From Pseudomonas umsongensis (GTDB lineage: Bacteria; Pseudomonadota; Gammaproteobacteria; Pseudomonadales; Pseudomonadaceae): a stretch of DNA of 64,000 bases. The notes under the pieces are model-generated. The model did not search any database. It was not told the DNA's origin and saw only the letters and a list, made by a program, of their open reading frames with translations. Below, in pieces: positions 35,410-44,797 of the stretch. The translations under genes were made by a program, and so were the position numbers. The DNA is taken from contig NZ_NIWU01000002.1 of NCBI RefSeq assembly GCF_002236105.1, forward strand, positions 682,001 through 746,000, written 5' to 3'. How positions within the stretch are numbered: the first letter of the stretch is position 1; every line of letters starts with the position of its first letter.

Positions 35410-36852
35410 ATGAATCCGATTGTTGAAATGGACGCCGATGCGTTGTCCCAGGCCATCCACGCTCGCGAGGTGTCCTGCCGTGAAGTGATGCAGGCCTATC
35501 TGGCGCAGATCGAGCGCTTCAATCCGCAGGTCAATGCGCTGGTGTCGCTGCGACCTGCCGAGGAGCTGCTGGCAGAGGCCGACGCCTGCGACCGACAACT
35601 GGACCAGGGCCAGTCCCGGGGCTGGATGCACGGTATGCCGCAAGCGGTGAAGGACCTGGCGGCCACCGCCGGGTTGCGCACGAGCATGGGATCAACGCTG
35701 TTCGCCGAACACATTCCACAGCACGACGCCATCAGTGTGGCGCGGGTTCGTGATTGCGGCGCGATCATCATCGGCAAGTCTAACGTGCCGGAATTCGGCC
35801 TCGGCTCGCAGACCTACAACAGCGTGTTCGGCACCACCACCAATGCCTACGACCCGTCGTTGATTGCCGGTGGCAGCAGCGGCGGGGCGGCGGTGGCGCT
35901 GGCGTTGCGCATGCTGCCGGTAGCCGACGGCAGTGACATGATGGGCTCGCTGCGCAATCCGGCGGCGTTCAATAACGTGTTTGGTTTGCGTCCGTCCCAG
36001 GGCCGCGTGCCGCATGGCCCGCAGCCGGAGGTGTTTGTCCAGCAACTGGCCACCGAGGGGCCGATGGGCCGCACCGTCACCGATGTCGCGCGTTTGCTCG
36101 GGACCCAGGCCGGGTACGACCCTCGCGTGCCATTGTCATTGACTCAGTGCCCGCAGGTTTTCCATCAGTCGCTGGCGCGGGACTTCAGCGAGGTCCGCGT
36201 GGGTTGGCTGGGCGACTACAACGGTTATCTGCCGATGGAGCCTGGCGTAATGAGCTTATGCGAGTCGGCGCTGCAGGACTTTGCGAGCCTGGGCTGCAAG
36301 GTCGAAGCCTGTCAGCCGGATTTCTCCATGGAACGCCTGTGGCAGACTTGGTTGGTGCACCGTCACTGGCTGGTGCACGGCAGTCTCGGCGCGTTGTATG
36401 CCGACCCGCGCAAGCGCGAACAACTCAAGCCCGAAGCCCAGTGGGAAATCGAGGGTGGCCTGCGCCTGATTGCGGCCGATGTCTATCAAGCCTCGGTCAG
36501 CCGCAGCGAGTGGTATCGCGCCTTGAACGAATTGTTCGAACGTTACGATTTCCTGCTGCTGCCCACCGCCCAAGTGTTCCCTTTTGATGCACAAACCCCT
36601 TGGCCGCGGGTGGTCGGCGGGCAAGATATGGACACCTATCACCGCTGGATGGAAGTGGTGATAGGTCCGACCCTGGCAGGTTTGCCAAGCATGAACGTGC
36701 CGGTGGGATTCAACCCGGCCGGACTGCCGATGGGCCTGCAAATCATTGGCCCGGCCCAGGCTGACCTTGCGGTTTTGCAGCTGGCTTACGCCCATGAGCA
36801 GCTAACGCAATGGGTTACGCGTCGGCCACCCGGTTGTCTGCAAACTGCGTAG
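35410..36852 (+). CDS. amidase-signature family amidase
   Basis: A 480-residue amidase-signature enzyme. The Ser-cisSer-Lys triad is visible: Lys in GMPQAVKDLAAT (about 79), cis-Ser and nucleophile in AGGSSGGAAVALALR (about 155-170). An ATG at 35410 is chosen; a TTG at 35404 that overlaps the transporter stop has closer spacing to the GGGGTG site and is a real alternative. It would hydrolyse an amide taken up by the upstream transporter. The precise substrate is unknown. Confidence 0.87.
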   Translation: MNPIVEMDADALSQAIHAREVSCREVMQAYLAQIERFNPQVNALVSLRPAEELLAEADACDRQLDQGQSRGWMHGMPQAVKDLAATAGLRTSMGSTLFAEHIPQHDAISVARVRDCGAIIIGKSNVPEFGLGSQTYNSVFGTTTNAYDPSLIAGGSSGGAAVALALRMLPVADGSDMMGSLRNPAAFNNVFGLRPSQGRVPHGPQPEVFVQQLATEGPMGRTVTDVARLLGTQAGYDPRVPLSLTQCPQVFHQSLARDFSEVRVGWLGDYNGYLPMEPGVMSLCESALQDFASLGCKVEACQPDFSMERLWQTWLVHRHWLVHGSLGALYADPRKREQLKPEAQWEIEGGLRLIAADVYQASVSRSEWYRALNELFERYDFLLLPTAQVFPFDAQTPWPRVVGGQDMDTYHRWMEVVIGPTLAGLPSMNVPVGFNPAGLPMGLQIIGPAQADLAVLQLAYAHEQLTQWVTRRPPGCLQTA

Positions 36853-36939
36853 AACCTTCGGGCAGGCCCGCATCTTGCTGTGCTTTTTAATAAAAAGAGA
36901 GCAGCGATCATCCGATCCGGGCTTAGGGATATCGAATCC

Positions 36940-37710
36940 ATGGAAAACAAGGCAGAAACCGGCAGCGTACGTTCCGTCGAGCGCGCTTTGGCGATCGTCG
37001 AGTTGCTGGGTGAGCATCAGGCATTGGGCTTGGAGGAGTTGCACTATTTGACCCGCCTGCCCAAGGCCACGGTGTCGCGCATGTTGCTGACGTTGCAGGA
37101 GCAGGGCTGGATCTATCGCGGCTTGAGCGACCGGCGCTACCGTTTGTGTGCCAAGCGCCTGTTCGGTGACAGTCGGCAACGCTTCAAGCGGCGGCTGGTG
37201 GAAAGCGCCGCGCCGCTGTTGCTGGAGTTATGCGAACGCACCGGCTTGGTGGCGGACCTGTCGTGCTTCGATGGCGAACGGGTGGAGGTGATGGAAAGTG
37301 CGATCCCCTCGGTGCTGCGCAAACGCTATCCGAACAACTGCCAGATCGTCGGCCAGCATGCCAGCCTGTTTCATTCGGCCATGGGACGGGCCTGCCTCGG
37401 TGAACTGGAACGTCATGAGGTAGAGCGCCTGGCCGAGCGTGAACGGGTGAGCGACGAATCTCTGTTCAGCGCCACCGAACAGGCATTGCAGCAAGGTTTC
37501 GGCCAGCGCACCGAAGGCTACTGGGAATACCCGGTGCGCCTGCCCTTCCTGATTCGTGCGGTGGCCTTGCCGATTCACACCGATGGTCGGCTGGTCGGCA
37601 GCATGGCGTTGCACTGGCCGATGGACCAGGCGCCGGTGGAGCGGGTGTTGAGCCTGCACCTCAATAGCCTGGCGGCCACGATTGGCGATGTGCAGCAGGC
37701 GATGGCTTGA
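36940..37710 (+). CDS. IclR-family transcriptional regulator
   Basis: A 256-residue regulator with an N-terminal winged HTH (GLEELHYLTRLPKATVSRML, about residues 29-48) and an IclR effector domain (about 80-250). The start at 36940 has AGGGA 10 nt upstream; an earlier alternative start at 36880 is weaker. It follows the amidase by 87 bp on the same strand and probably controls the M20-MHS-amidase cassette. Its sensor domain does not identify the effector. Confidence 0.85.
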   Translation: MENKAETGSVRSVERALAIVELLGEHQALGLEELHYLTRLPKATVSRMLLTLQEQGWIYRGLSDRRYRLCAKRLFGDSRQRFKRRLVESAAPLLLELCERTGLVADLSCFDGERVEVMESAIPSVLRKRYPNNCQIVGQHASLFHSAMGRACLGELERHEVERLAERERVSDESLFSATEQALQQGFGQRTEGYWEYPVRLPFLIRAVALPIHTDGRLVGSMALHWPMDQAPVERVLSLHLNSLAATIGDVQQAMA

Positions 37711-37724
37711 TTGACGCCTAACCT

Positions 37725-37822
37725 GTAGGAGCGAGCCTGCTCGCGATGGTCGTTAACGATAACGCGGGGTTGCAGGATAAACGTGGTGCTCTTGAGTCCA
37801 TCGCGAGCATGCTCGCTCCTAC
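37725..37822. repeat. REPIN, family A variant
   Basis: Arms GTAGGAGCGAGCCTGCTCGC and GCGAGCATGCTCGCTCCTAC are inverted around a 55-bp spacer, with one mismatch between the arms. Confidence 0.8.
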
Positions 37823-37887
37823 AAGTTTGCAATTGGCTCGTGGGCAGTTAAGGTTCAGCACAGGTTTATCTGCCCCCACGAGTTTTT

Positions 37888-38478
37888 ATGTTCAAGCGGT
37901 CTGTCACCCAAACCCTCGCCTGCCTGCTATTGGCCGGCGCTTCGCTGTCGGCCCAGGCTAACTGGTATCTGGACGGCGAATCCTCGCGGCTGTCGTTCGT
38001 CAGCACCAAAAACGCCAATGTTTCCGAAGTGCAGCGCTTTTTGGTGTTACACGGCAAAGTCGATCCCAACGGCAAGGCCGAGGTAGAAGTCGAGCTCGAA
38101 TCGGTCAACAGCGGCATTCCCCTGCGCGACGAACGCATGCGCAAGGAGCTGTTCGAAATCCAGACCTTTGCCGAAGCGCTGATCACCACGCAAATCGATC
38201 TGCGGCCGATCAACGATCTCGCGCCCGGTGCGCAACTGGAATTGCGCCTGCCGCTGACCGTTGACTTGCACGGCAAGCAACACACCTACAACGCCGAACT
38301 GCTGGCTACCCGGCTCGATGACCGGCGTTTCCAGGTGGTGACGCTGGAGCCGGTGGTGATCAATGCCCAGGACTTCGATCTGGCGCCGGGCCTGGAAGCG
38401 CTGCGCAAGGTTGCCGACCTGTCGGCCATCAGTCTGTCGGTGCCGGTGGGTGCGGTACTGATCTTCACGGCGCGTTGA
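37888..38478 (+). CDS. YceI-family periplasmic protein
   Basis: A 196-residue protein with a signal peptide (about 1-24, ending SAQANW) and a YceI lipocalin-like beta barrel, which typically binds isoprenoid lipids: WYLDGESSRLSFVSTKN at the start and a strand-rich remainder. The role in Pseudomonas is not established. It lies one base before the next gene (TGACATG), so the two are probably co-expressed. Confidence 0.85.
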   Translation: MFKRSVTQTLACLLLAGASLSAQANWYLDGESSRLSFVSTKNANVSEVQRFLVLHGKVDPNGKAEVEVELESVNSGIPLRDERMRKELFEIQTFAEALITTQIDLRPINDLAPGAQLELRLPLTVDLHGKQHTYNAELLATRLDDRRFQVVTLEPVVINAQDFDLAPGLEALRKVADLSAISLSVPVGAVLIFTAR

Positions 38479-38479
38479 C

Positions 38480-39637
38480 ATGGCCGGCCCAATCTTTCCC
38501 TGGCGTGAAGGCAATCGCTTCGAGTTGCTGGTCGATGGCCCGCAATTCTTCCCACGCATGCTGGTGGCGATTGCCCGCGCCGAAGAACAGGTCGAGCTGG
38601 AACTGTACCTGGTGGAGGCGGGCGCTTGCGCCGAAGCCATGGTCCAGGCACTGGTCCAGGCCGCCGAACGCGGTGTGCGGGTGCGCTGCCTGTTCGATGA
38701 TTACGGCAGCCTCGCCTTTACCCTGACCCTGCGCCATCGACTCATGGCCGCCGGCGTCGAACTGCGCTTCTACAATCGCTTGAGCTGGCGGCGCTGGGTT
38801 GGCAATTTCTACCGCGATCACCGCAAGCTGCTGCTGGTGGACCAGAGCATGGCCGTGGTCGGCGGTACCGGTGTAACCGACGAGTTCTGGACGCCAAACG
38901 AGGACGTCAGCGAGTGGCACGAGGTGATGGTGGAAATAACCGGCCCGCTGGTGCTCGACTGGCAATTGCTGTTCGATCGCCAATGGATCGCCAACCGCCA
39001 TCGTCGCGCCTGGCGACCGGCCTCGCATTTCGGTCTTCCGCGCTTGCCCCGTGTGCCGGCCATGGGCGAGGGCATGGGCCGGGTCGCCTATGCCGACGCC
39101 CGCCAGCACCGAGACATCCTGCAATCGCTGATTCGTGCATTGAACAGCGGGCAGAAGCGGATCTGGCTGGCGACCCCGTATTTCCTGCCGACCTGGAAAG
39201 TCCGCCGTTCACTGCGCCGCGCGGCCTCCCGCGGGGTCGATGTGCGGCTGCTGTTGACCGGGCCACGCACCGATCACCCGTCGGTGCGGTACGCCGGGCA
39301 TCGCTACTACCCGCGACTGCTCAAGTCCGGGGTGAAGATTTTCGAGTACCAGCCGTGTTTCCTGCATCTGAAAATGGTCCTGATCGATGACTGGGTGAGC
39401 ATCGGCTCGTGCAATTTCGACCACTGGAATTTGCGTTTCAACCTGGAAGCCAATCTTGAAGCGCTGGACCCTGGATTGACCCGTGACGTGGTGGCGAGCT
39501 TTGTGAAGGACTTCTCGCTAAGCCAGGAAGTCAGCCTGGAGGCATGGCAACGCCGACCGCTGTGGAAGCGGATCAAGCAGCGGGCTTGGGGGTGGGTGGA
39601 CCGGCTGGTGGTGAATCTGCTGGATCGACGGGGGTAG
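38480..39637 (+). CDS. clsB: phospholipase D-like protein, cardiolipin synthase B type
   Basis: A 385-residue protein with two HKD motifs: RDHRKLLLVD (about 112-121) and LHLKMVLIDD (about 295-304) with the following GSCNFDHWN. Two PLD domains without N-terminal membrane helices match the ClsB/YbhO branch rather than ClsA. It would join phospholipids into cardiolipin or act as a related transphosphatidylase at the inner membrane. It follows the YceI gene by 1 bp and ends 5 bp before a hairpin repeat. Confidence 0.75.
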   Translation: MAGPIFPWREGNRFELLVDGPQFFPRMLVAIARAEEQVELELYLVEAGACAEAMVQALVQAAERGVRVRCLFDDYGSLAFTLTLRHRLMAAGVELRFYNRLSWRRWVGNFYRDHRKLLLVDQSMAVVGGTGVTDEFWTPNEDVSEWHEVMVEITGPLVLDWQLLFDRQWIANRHRRAWRPASHFGLPRLPRVPAMGEGMGRVAYADARQHRDILQSLIRALNSGQKRIWLATPYFLPTWKVRRSLRRAASRGVDVRLLLTGPRTDHPSVRYAGHRYYPRLLKSGVKIFEYQPCFLHLKMVLIDDWVSIGSCNFDHWNLRFNLEANLEALDPGLTRDVVASFVKDFSLSQEVSLEAWQRRPLWKRIKQRAWGWVDRLVVNLLDRRG

Positions 39638-39642
39638 ATCCC

Positions 39643-39673
39643 GATCGTTCCCACGCAGAGCGTGGGAACGATC
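39643..39673. repeat. perfect inverted repeat, family C short form
   Basis: GATCGTTCCCACGC and its complement GCGTGGGAACGATC enclose AGA, forming a 14-bp perfect stem. It lies between convergent clsB and bglX and matches the ends of the repeat at 14665-14780, so it is a deletion derivative or a single unit. It can act as a transcription end structure. Confidence 0.75.
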
Positions 39674-39685
39674 AGTACACGGGGT

Positions 39686-41977
39686 TTACAGCAATTCGAA
39701 GCTCTGCTGCGTCACGTCCTGGGAGTCCAGGCCGATCTGCACGTTGAACTTGCCCGGCTCCGCTGCGTACTTGAGCTGGGTGTTGTAAAACTTCAGGTCA
39801 TCCTCGGTGATGGTGAAGTGCACGACTTTCTGCTCACCGGCCTTGAGCATGACTTTCTGGAAGTTCTTCAGCTCCTTGATCGGGCGGATCATCGAACCGG
39901 TTTCGTCCTGGATATACAGCTGCACCACGGTTTCGCCGTCACGCTTGCCGGTGTTTTTCACCGTGATGCTGGCGTCGAGCTTGCCGGTCTTGTTCAGGGT
40001 GGTCGACGACAGCGCCATATCCGACAGGCTGAAATCGGTGTAGCTCAGGCCGTAGCCGAACGGGTAAAGGGGCCCGGTGGTGTCATCGAAATATTGCGAG
40101 GTGTAATTGCCCGGTTTGCCCGGGGTGAACGGCCGGCCAATGGTCAGGTGATTGTAGTAGGTCGGAATCTGGCCTACCGAGCGCGGGATGGTGATCGGCA
40201 GTTTGCCCGACGGGTTGTAGTCGCCGAACAACACGTCGGCGATGGCGTTGCCGCCCTCGGTGCCACTGAACCAGGTTTCCAGGATCGCGTCAGCCTGTTC
40301 CTTCTCTTCAAGAATCGACAGCGGGCGGCCGTTCATCAGCACCAGCACCAGTGGTTTGCCGGTGGCCTTCAGGGCACGGATCAGCTCGCGCTGATTTTCC
40401 GGGATGTTCAGGTCGGTGCGGCTCGACGATTCGTGGGACATGCCACGGGACTCGCCGACGGCGGCAACGACAACATCGGCATCCTTGGCGGCTTTCACCG
40501 CTTCGTCGATCAGCACATTGGTCGGACGCGGGTCATCCACCACTTCCGGCGCGTCAAAGTTCAGGAAGTTCAGGTAGCCGAGGATTTTCGGATCGCTGGT
40601 GATGTTGGCGCCACGGGCGTAGATCAGTGTCGATTTATCACCCAGGGCGTTAGTCATGCCGTCGAACAGGGTCACCGATTGCGCAGGGCGACCGGCGGCG
40701 GCCCAACTGCCCATCATGTCGATCGGCGCCTTGGCGAGCGGGCCGACCAGGGCGATTTTCGCGGTTTTCTTCAGCGGCAGGGTTTCGTTCTGGTTCTTCA
40801 GCAACACCAGGCTGCGACGGGCCACATCTCGGGCCTCGGCACGGTGCAGACGGCTGTCGGCGTAGGTGTCGGCCGGATCGTCCTCGGCCTTGCCGATGCG
40901 CAGGTACGGGTCCTTGAACAGGCCCATGTCGTACTTGGCGTCCAGCACCGCACGCACGGCGTTGTCGATGTCGCTCTGCTGGATCTCGCCGGCCTTGAGC
41001 AGCCCCGGCAGTTCCTTGCCGTACAGGGTGTCGTTCATGCTCATGTGGATGCCGGCCTTGATCGCCAGCTTCGCCGCCTCACGACCATCGCGAGCGACAC
41101 CATGCTTGATCAGCTCGAAAATCGCGCCGTGGTCGCTGACCGCCAGGCCCTTGAAGCCCCATTCCTTGCGCAACAGGTCGTTCATCAGCCAGGTGTTGGC
41201 GGTGGCCGGCACGCCATTGACCGAGTTCAGCGCGACCATGACCCCGCCAGCGCCGGCGTCAATCGCGGCGCGGTAAGGCGGCAGGTAATCCTGGTACATC
41301 TTGACCGGGCTCATGTCGACCACGTTGTAGTCGCGACCGCCTTCGACTGCGCCATACAGGGCGAAGTGCTTGACGCTGGCCATGATGCTGTCGGCGGCGT
41401 TCGCGCCCGTGCCCTGGAACGCCTTGACCATCACCCCGGCAATGCGTGACACCAGGTAAGTGTCCTCGCCGAAGCCCTCGGAAGTACGGCCCCAGCGCGG
41501 GTCGCGGGAGATGTCGACCATGGGCGCGAAGGTGATGTCGAGGCTATCGGCCGCGGCTTCCTTGGCGGCAATGCGCCCGGACAGGCCGATGGCGTCCATG
41601 TCCCAGCTCGAGGCCAGGGCCAGCGGGATCGGGAAAATGGTGCGGTGGCCGTGGATCACGTCGTAGGCGAAGAACATCGGGATCTTCAGGCGGCTGCGCA
41701 TGGCCGCGTCCTGCATCGGACGGTTTTCCGGGCGGGTGATCGAGTTGAACGTACCGCCGATGTTGCCTGCCGCGATTTCCTTGCGAATCAACTCCCGGGG
41801 CATTTCCGGGCCGATGCTGATCAGGCGCAACTGGCCGATTTTTTCATCGAGGGTCATCTGCTTCATCAGGTTACTGACGAAAGCGTCCTTGTTCTCCAGG
41901 GGTGCGGGCGTCGTGGCGGCCAGTGCGTCATGACTGGCCAGGCTGACGAACAAGCCCAGCAAACACAGCTTCTTCAT
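39686..41977 (-). CDS. bglX: periplasmic beta-glucosidase BglX (GH3)
   Basis: This 763-residue enzyme is close to E. coli BglX (765 aa). It has a signal peptide (about 1-21, ending DALAAT), a GH3 N-terminal barrel with nucleophile Asp in GLAVSDHGAIF (about residue 290), a GH3 C-terminal sandwich and a fibronectin-III-like end domain. It hydrolyses terminal beta-glucosides in the periplasm. The start 41977 gives a clean signal peptide; a longer frame from 42220 is rejected. The gene is divergent from lemA. Confidence 0.92.
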   Translation of the reverse strand: MKKLCLLGLFVSLASHDALAATTPAPLENKDAFVSNLMKQMTLDEKIGQLRLISIGPEMPRELIRKEIAAGNIGGTFNSITRPENRPMQDAAMRSRLKIPMFFAYDVIHGHRTIFPIPLALASSWDMDAIGLSGRIAAKEAAADSLDITFAPMVDISRDPRWGRTSEGFGEDTYLVSRIAGVMVKAFQGTGANAADSIMASVKHFALYGAVEGGRDYNVVDMSPVKMYQDYLPPYRAAIDAGAGGVMVALNSVNGVPATANTWLMNDLLRKEWGFKGLAVSDHGAIFELIKHGVARDGREAAKLAIKAGIHMSMNDTLYGKELPGLLKAGEIQQSDIDNAVRAVLDAKYDMGLFKDPYLRIGKAEDDPADTYADSRLHRAEARDVARRSLVLLKNQNETLPLKKTAKIALVGPLAKAPIDMMGSWAAAGRPAQSVTLFDGMTNALGDKSTLIYARGANITSDPKILGYLNFLNFDAPEVVDDPRPTNVLIDEAVKAAKDADVVVAAVGESRGMSHESSSRTDLNIPENQRELIRALKATGKPLVLVLMNGRPLSILEEKEQADAILETWFSGTEGGNAIADVLFGDYNPSGKLPITIPRSVGQIPTYYNHLTIGRPFTPGKPGNYTSQYFDDTTGPLYPFGYGLSYTDFSLSDMALSSTTLNKTGKLDASITVKNTGKRDGETVVQLYIQDETGSMIRPIKELKNFQKVMLKAGEQKVVHFTITEDDLKFYNTQLKYAAEPGKFNVQIGLDSQDVTQQSFELL

Positions 41978-42224
41978 GAATAGTTTTCTCAAGGGCCCAA
42001 GCGGCGATGTAAATGCCGGCCAGCCAAAATTTAGGGAGCGACTATTGTTGTTCGGGGGCAGCCTGGAAAAGCGGCAGCCGAATGCCCGATGCGTTTTTTG
42101 CGCAGGGCATCTTTTAGCCCATTGCCCGGATGCAATCCAGTGGCGCGGCCGATTATGCCCCAAGAGCCGGCCGAGAGGGTCGCCGGTTGTTTTTTCCATG
42201 AAATGTGAAGGGAGTACCACCCTG

Positions 42225-42830
42225 ATGAATGTTCGACAGTCCTACCGGTCGAGGCTGCAGGTCGCCACCTTGCTCATGCTGGCCACGTTGCTGACCGCCT
42301 GCGGCATCAACAACATACCGACCCTCGATGAACAGGCCAAGGCGGCCTGGGGCCAGGTGCAGAACCAGTATCAGCGCCGTGCCGACCTGATTCCCAACCT
42401 GGTGGAAACCGTGAAGGGCTACGCCGCGCATGAGAAGGAAACCCTGACGGCCGTGATCGAAGCCAGGGCCAAGGCCACCTCGATCCAGGTCGATGCCTCC
42501 ACACTCGACAACCCGGAAAAGCTCAAGCAGTACCAACAGGCCCAGGATCAACTCAGTGGTGCCTTGAGCCGCCTGATGGTGGTGTCCGAGCGCTATCCGG
42601 ACCTGAAGGCCAACCAGAACTTCCTGGCCTTGCAATCGCAGCTTGAAGGCACCGAGAACCGGATCAGCGTGGCCCGGCGCGATTTCATCCTGGCGGTGCA
42701 GAAATACAACACCGAGATCCGCACGTTCCCCGGTCGCCTGTGGCACAGCGTGCTGTACAGCAGTCTGCCGGAACGCGAGACCTTCGAGGCCACGCCGGGG
42801 TCGGAAAAGCCGCCGGAAGTCAAATTCTGA
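42225..42830 (+). CDS. lemA: LemA-family lipoprotein
   Basis: A 201-residue LemA protein with an N-terminal signal and lipobox (LLTAC, Cys at about residue 26), followed by the family core EQAKAAWGQVQNQYQRRADL and a long helical bundle. The GAAGGGAG site lies 10 nt upstream of 42225. LemA genes often stand with TPM-domain genes, as here. The cellular role is unknown. Note that this is unrelated to the old name lemA for the gacS sensor kinase. Confidence 0.9.
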   Translation: MNVRQSYRSRLQVATLLMLATLLTACGINNIPTLDEQAKAAWGQVQNQYQRRADLIPNLVETVKGYAAHEKETLTAVIEARAKATSIQVDASTLDNPEKLKQYQQAQDQLSGALSRLMVVSERYPDLKANQNFLALQSQLEGTENRISVARRDFILAVQKYNTEIRTFPGRLWHSVLYSSLPERETFEATPGSEKPPEVKF

Positions 42831-42847
42831 TCTGGATGAATAACCCT

Positions 42848-42924
42848 GTAGGAGCTGCCGCAGGCTGCGATCTTTTGACTTTGCTTCTCAAGATCAAAAG
42901 ATCGCAGCCTGCGGCAGCTCCTAC
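42848..42924. repeat. REPIN, family B, inside the lemA-TPM operon
   Basis: Arms TAGGAGCTGCCGCAGGCTGC and GCAGCCTGCGGCAGCTCCTA, inverted, with inner TCTTTTGA/TCAAAAGA also complementary. It occupies almost all of the 116-bp gap between lemA and the first TPM gene. Confidence 0.85.
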
Positions 42925-42946
42925 GGTTGGATCGATGAGGTTGCCA

Positions 42947-43699
42947 ATGCGAGCGTTGAAGATCGGCCTGGTGCTATTGCTATGGGTGTTTGCCCTGGCG
43001 GTCCAGGCCCAATTGAAGTTCCCGGAGCTGACCGGGCGGGTGGTCGACAACGCCGAGATGATCGAGCCTTCGGTGCGCGAGCAGTTGACGCAACAGCTTC
43101 AGGCCCATGAAAAAGCCACCGGTGAGCAGCTTGTGGTCGTGACTTTGCCGGACTTGCAGGGCACCGACATCGCCGACTTCGGCTATCAACTGGGCCGTTA
43201 CTGGGGGATCGGCCAGAAAGACAAGAACAACGGCGCACTGCTGATTGTTGCCCGTGATGAGCGCAAACTGCGCATCGAAGTCGGTTATGGCCTGGAAGAT
43301 CGCCTGACGGACGCCCAGAGTTCGGTGATCATCCATCAGGTCATCACCCCGGCGTTCAAGGCCGGCAATTACAGCAAAGGCATCAGCGACGGGGTGGCAG
43401 CGATGCTGGTGGTACTGGGCGGCAATCCCCTGGACGAACCCTCGACTGTGTACGAGTCCAGCGGCGATCCGGGCGATGATTTCATGTCGCGGCATCCGGG
43501 GCTGTTCGTATTCCTGGTGTTGTTGTTCATCCTGACAGTATTCGTTTTCCAAATGCTCGGTATCCTTCCGGCCGGTCGCGGCGGCTCCGGTGGTTCCGGT
43601 GGCGGTTTTGGTGGCGGTGGTTTCGGCGGCGGTGGCGGTGGAGGCTTCAGTGGTGGAGGGGGCAGTTTCGGTGGCGGCGGTTCGTCGGGCGGCTGGTGA
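42947..43699 (+). CDS. TPM-domain protein with Gly-rich tail (YgcG type)
   Basis: A 250-residue protein with a signal peptide (about 1-22, ending VQAQLKF), a TPM domain (about 28-155, with GQKDKNNGALLIVARDER and RIEVGYGLEDRLTD), a membrane helix near residues 183-205 and a long Gly-rich tail (about 207-250) composed of GGGF and GGGG units. GAGG lies 6 nt before the ATG at 42947. TPM domains bind divalent ions or assist photosystem repair in plants; their role in bacteria is unclear. Confidence 0.88.
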   Translation: MRALKIGLVLLLWVFALAVQAQLKFPELTGRVVDNAEMIEPSVREQLTQQLQAHEKATGEQLVVVTLPDLQGTDIADFGYQLGRYWGIGQKDKNNGALLIVARDERKLRIEVGYGLEDRLTDAQSSVIIHQVITPAFKAGNYSKGISDGVAAMLVVLGGNPLDEPSTVYESSGDPGDDFMSRHPGLFVFLVLLFILTVFVFQMLGILPAGRGGSGGSGGGFGGGGFGGGGGGGFSGGGGSFGGGGSSGGW

Positions 43700-43742
43700 T
43701 GACACAGCAAAAAAAAACAATAGCGAGCAGGCATTTAACGAC

Positions 43743-44360
43743 ATGGCATTACTGACTGAACACGAACAACGCAAGGTCGCCGAGGCGATTGCCCGGGTCG
43801 AGCGCGATACCGACGCCGAACTGGTCACCGTACTCGCGGCCCGCGCCGACGATTATGTGTACATCCCGCTGCTCTGGGCCAGCCTGCTGGCACTGGTGCT
43901 GCCCGGGATTGTGCATTACCTGAGCGGTTGGCTGACCTTGCACAGCCTGCTGCTGGTGCAATGGATCACCTTCATCGTGCTGTGCCTGGTATTGCGCATA
44001 CCGAAAATCACCACGTACCTGGTTCCACGTTCGGTGCGTCACTGGCGCGCCTCGAACCTGGCGCGCCGGCAATTCCTGGAGCAGAACCTGCACCACACGG
44101 CGGGCAGTACCGGAATCCTGATTTTTGTCTCTGAAGCCGAGCGCTATGTGGAAATCCTGGTGGATGAAGGTATTTCCAGTCGGCTGGACAACAGCCATTG
44201 GGATGCGATTGTCGCGGCGTTTACCCGGCAGGTGCGCCAGGGCCAGACGTTGCAGGGCTTTGTCACCTGCGTCGAGGCATGCGGCGAGTTGCTCAGGGTG
44301 CATGTTCCGGTGACGCATGCGCGCAACGAGCTGCCAAATCGACTGGTCGTGCTCGGCTAG
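43743..44360 (+). CDS. TPM-domain membrane protein (205 aa)
   Basis: A second TPM-family protein without signal peptide: an N-terminal helix (LTEHEQRKVAEAIARVERDT), two central spans (about 43-85), then a C-terminal segment with GSTGILIFVSEAERYVEIL typical of the TPM fold. It follows the Gly-rich TPM gene by 43 bp on the same strand, completing a lemA-TPM-TPM set. The Shine-Dalgarno is weak. Confidence 0.82.
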   Translation: MALLTEHEQRKVAEAIARVERDTDAELVTVLAARADDYVYIPLLWASLLALVLPGIVHYLSGWLTLHSLLLVQWITFIVLCLVLRIPKITTYLVPRSVRHWRASNLARRQFLEQNLHHTAGSTGILIFVSEAERYVEILVDEGISSRLDNSHWDAIVAAFTRQVRQGQTLQGFVTCVEACGELLRVHVPVTHARNELPNRLVVLG

Positions 44361-44494
44361 GGCTGGTTATCGAACATTTTTGTAATGCTTGGCGGTACAA
44401 CTGCGGCAAGTTGTTTGGCTACTGTTCAGTCTTCAACATCTCCCTCCAATAGCGAACGCCCTGTGATGGGTGTTCTGACGCAGAGGGAGTGTTT

Positions 44495-44797
44495 ATGTCA
44501 ACGTATCTACCGCTCGACTCTTTTGCCGGTGCCGCCCCCAAAGGCGGGAGAGATGTATCGCCGGTCCATCTGACAGCGAAAGAAATACAAGCCTTAATAT
44601 GGTGTTACAAGGGCAAGACTTCCTGGGAGATTGCCAGGATCCAGAATTGCTCACCCACCACGATAAATTTTCACTTTTTTAACATTCGCCGAAAGTTTGC
44701 TGTCAGGTCCCGTCATGCCGCCTTGCTCAAAGCCATAGAGTCGGGAGTTATTGTCATCGACGACGTCGATGAGCGAGGTCTCCATGAACTGGACTGA
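44495..44797 (+). CDS. solo LuxR-type HTH protein (100 aa)
   Basis: The ATG at 44495 has GAGGGAG 6 nt upstream. The protein has a 30-residue leader followed by a complete LuxR/GerE HTH (LTAKEIQALIWCYKGKTSWE at about 29-48, then CSPTTINFHFFNIRRKF), much like the C-terminal domain of AHL-responsive LuxR proteins, but the autoinducer-binding domain is missing entirely. It may bind DNA without a ligand, or be controlled by a partner. It overlaps the following holin-like gene by 14 bp, so the two are translationally linked. Confidence 0.78.
   Translation: MSTYLPLDSFAGAAPKGGRDVSPVHLTAKEIQALIWCYKGKTSWEIARIQNCSPTTINFHFFNIRRKFAVRSRHAALLKAIESGVIVIDDVDERGLHELD

Noticed and set aside
39662..41449. 595-codon plus-strand frame opposite bglX
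   Set aside because: Antisense shadow of the GH3 gene, which has signal peptide, catalytic motif and full length.
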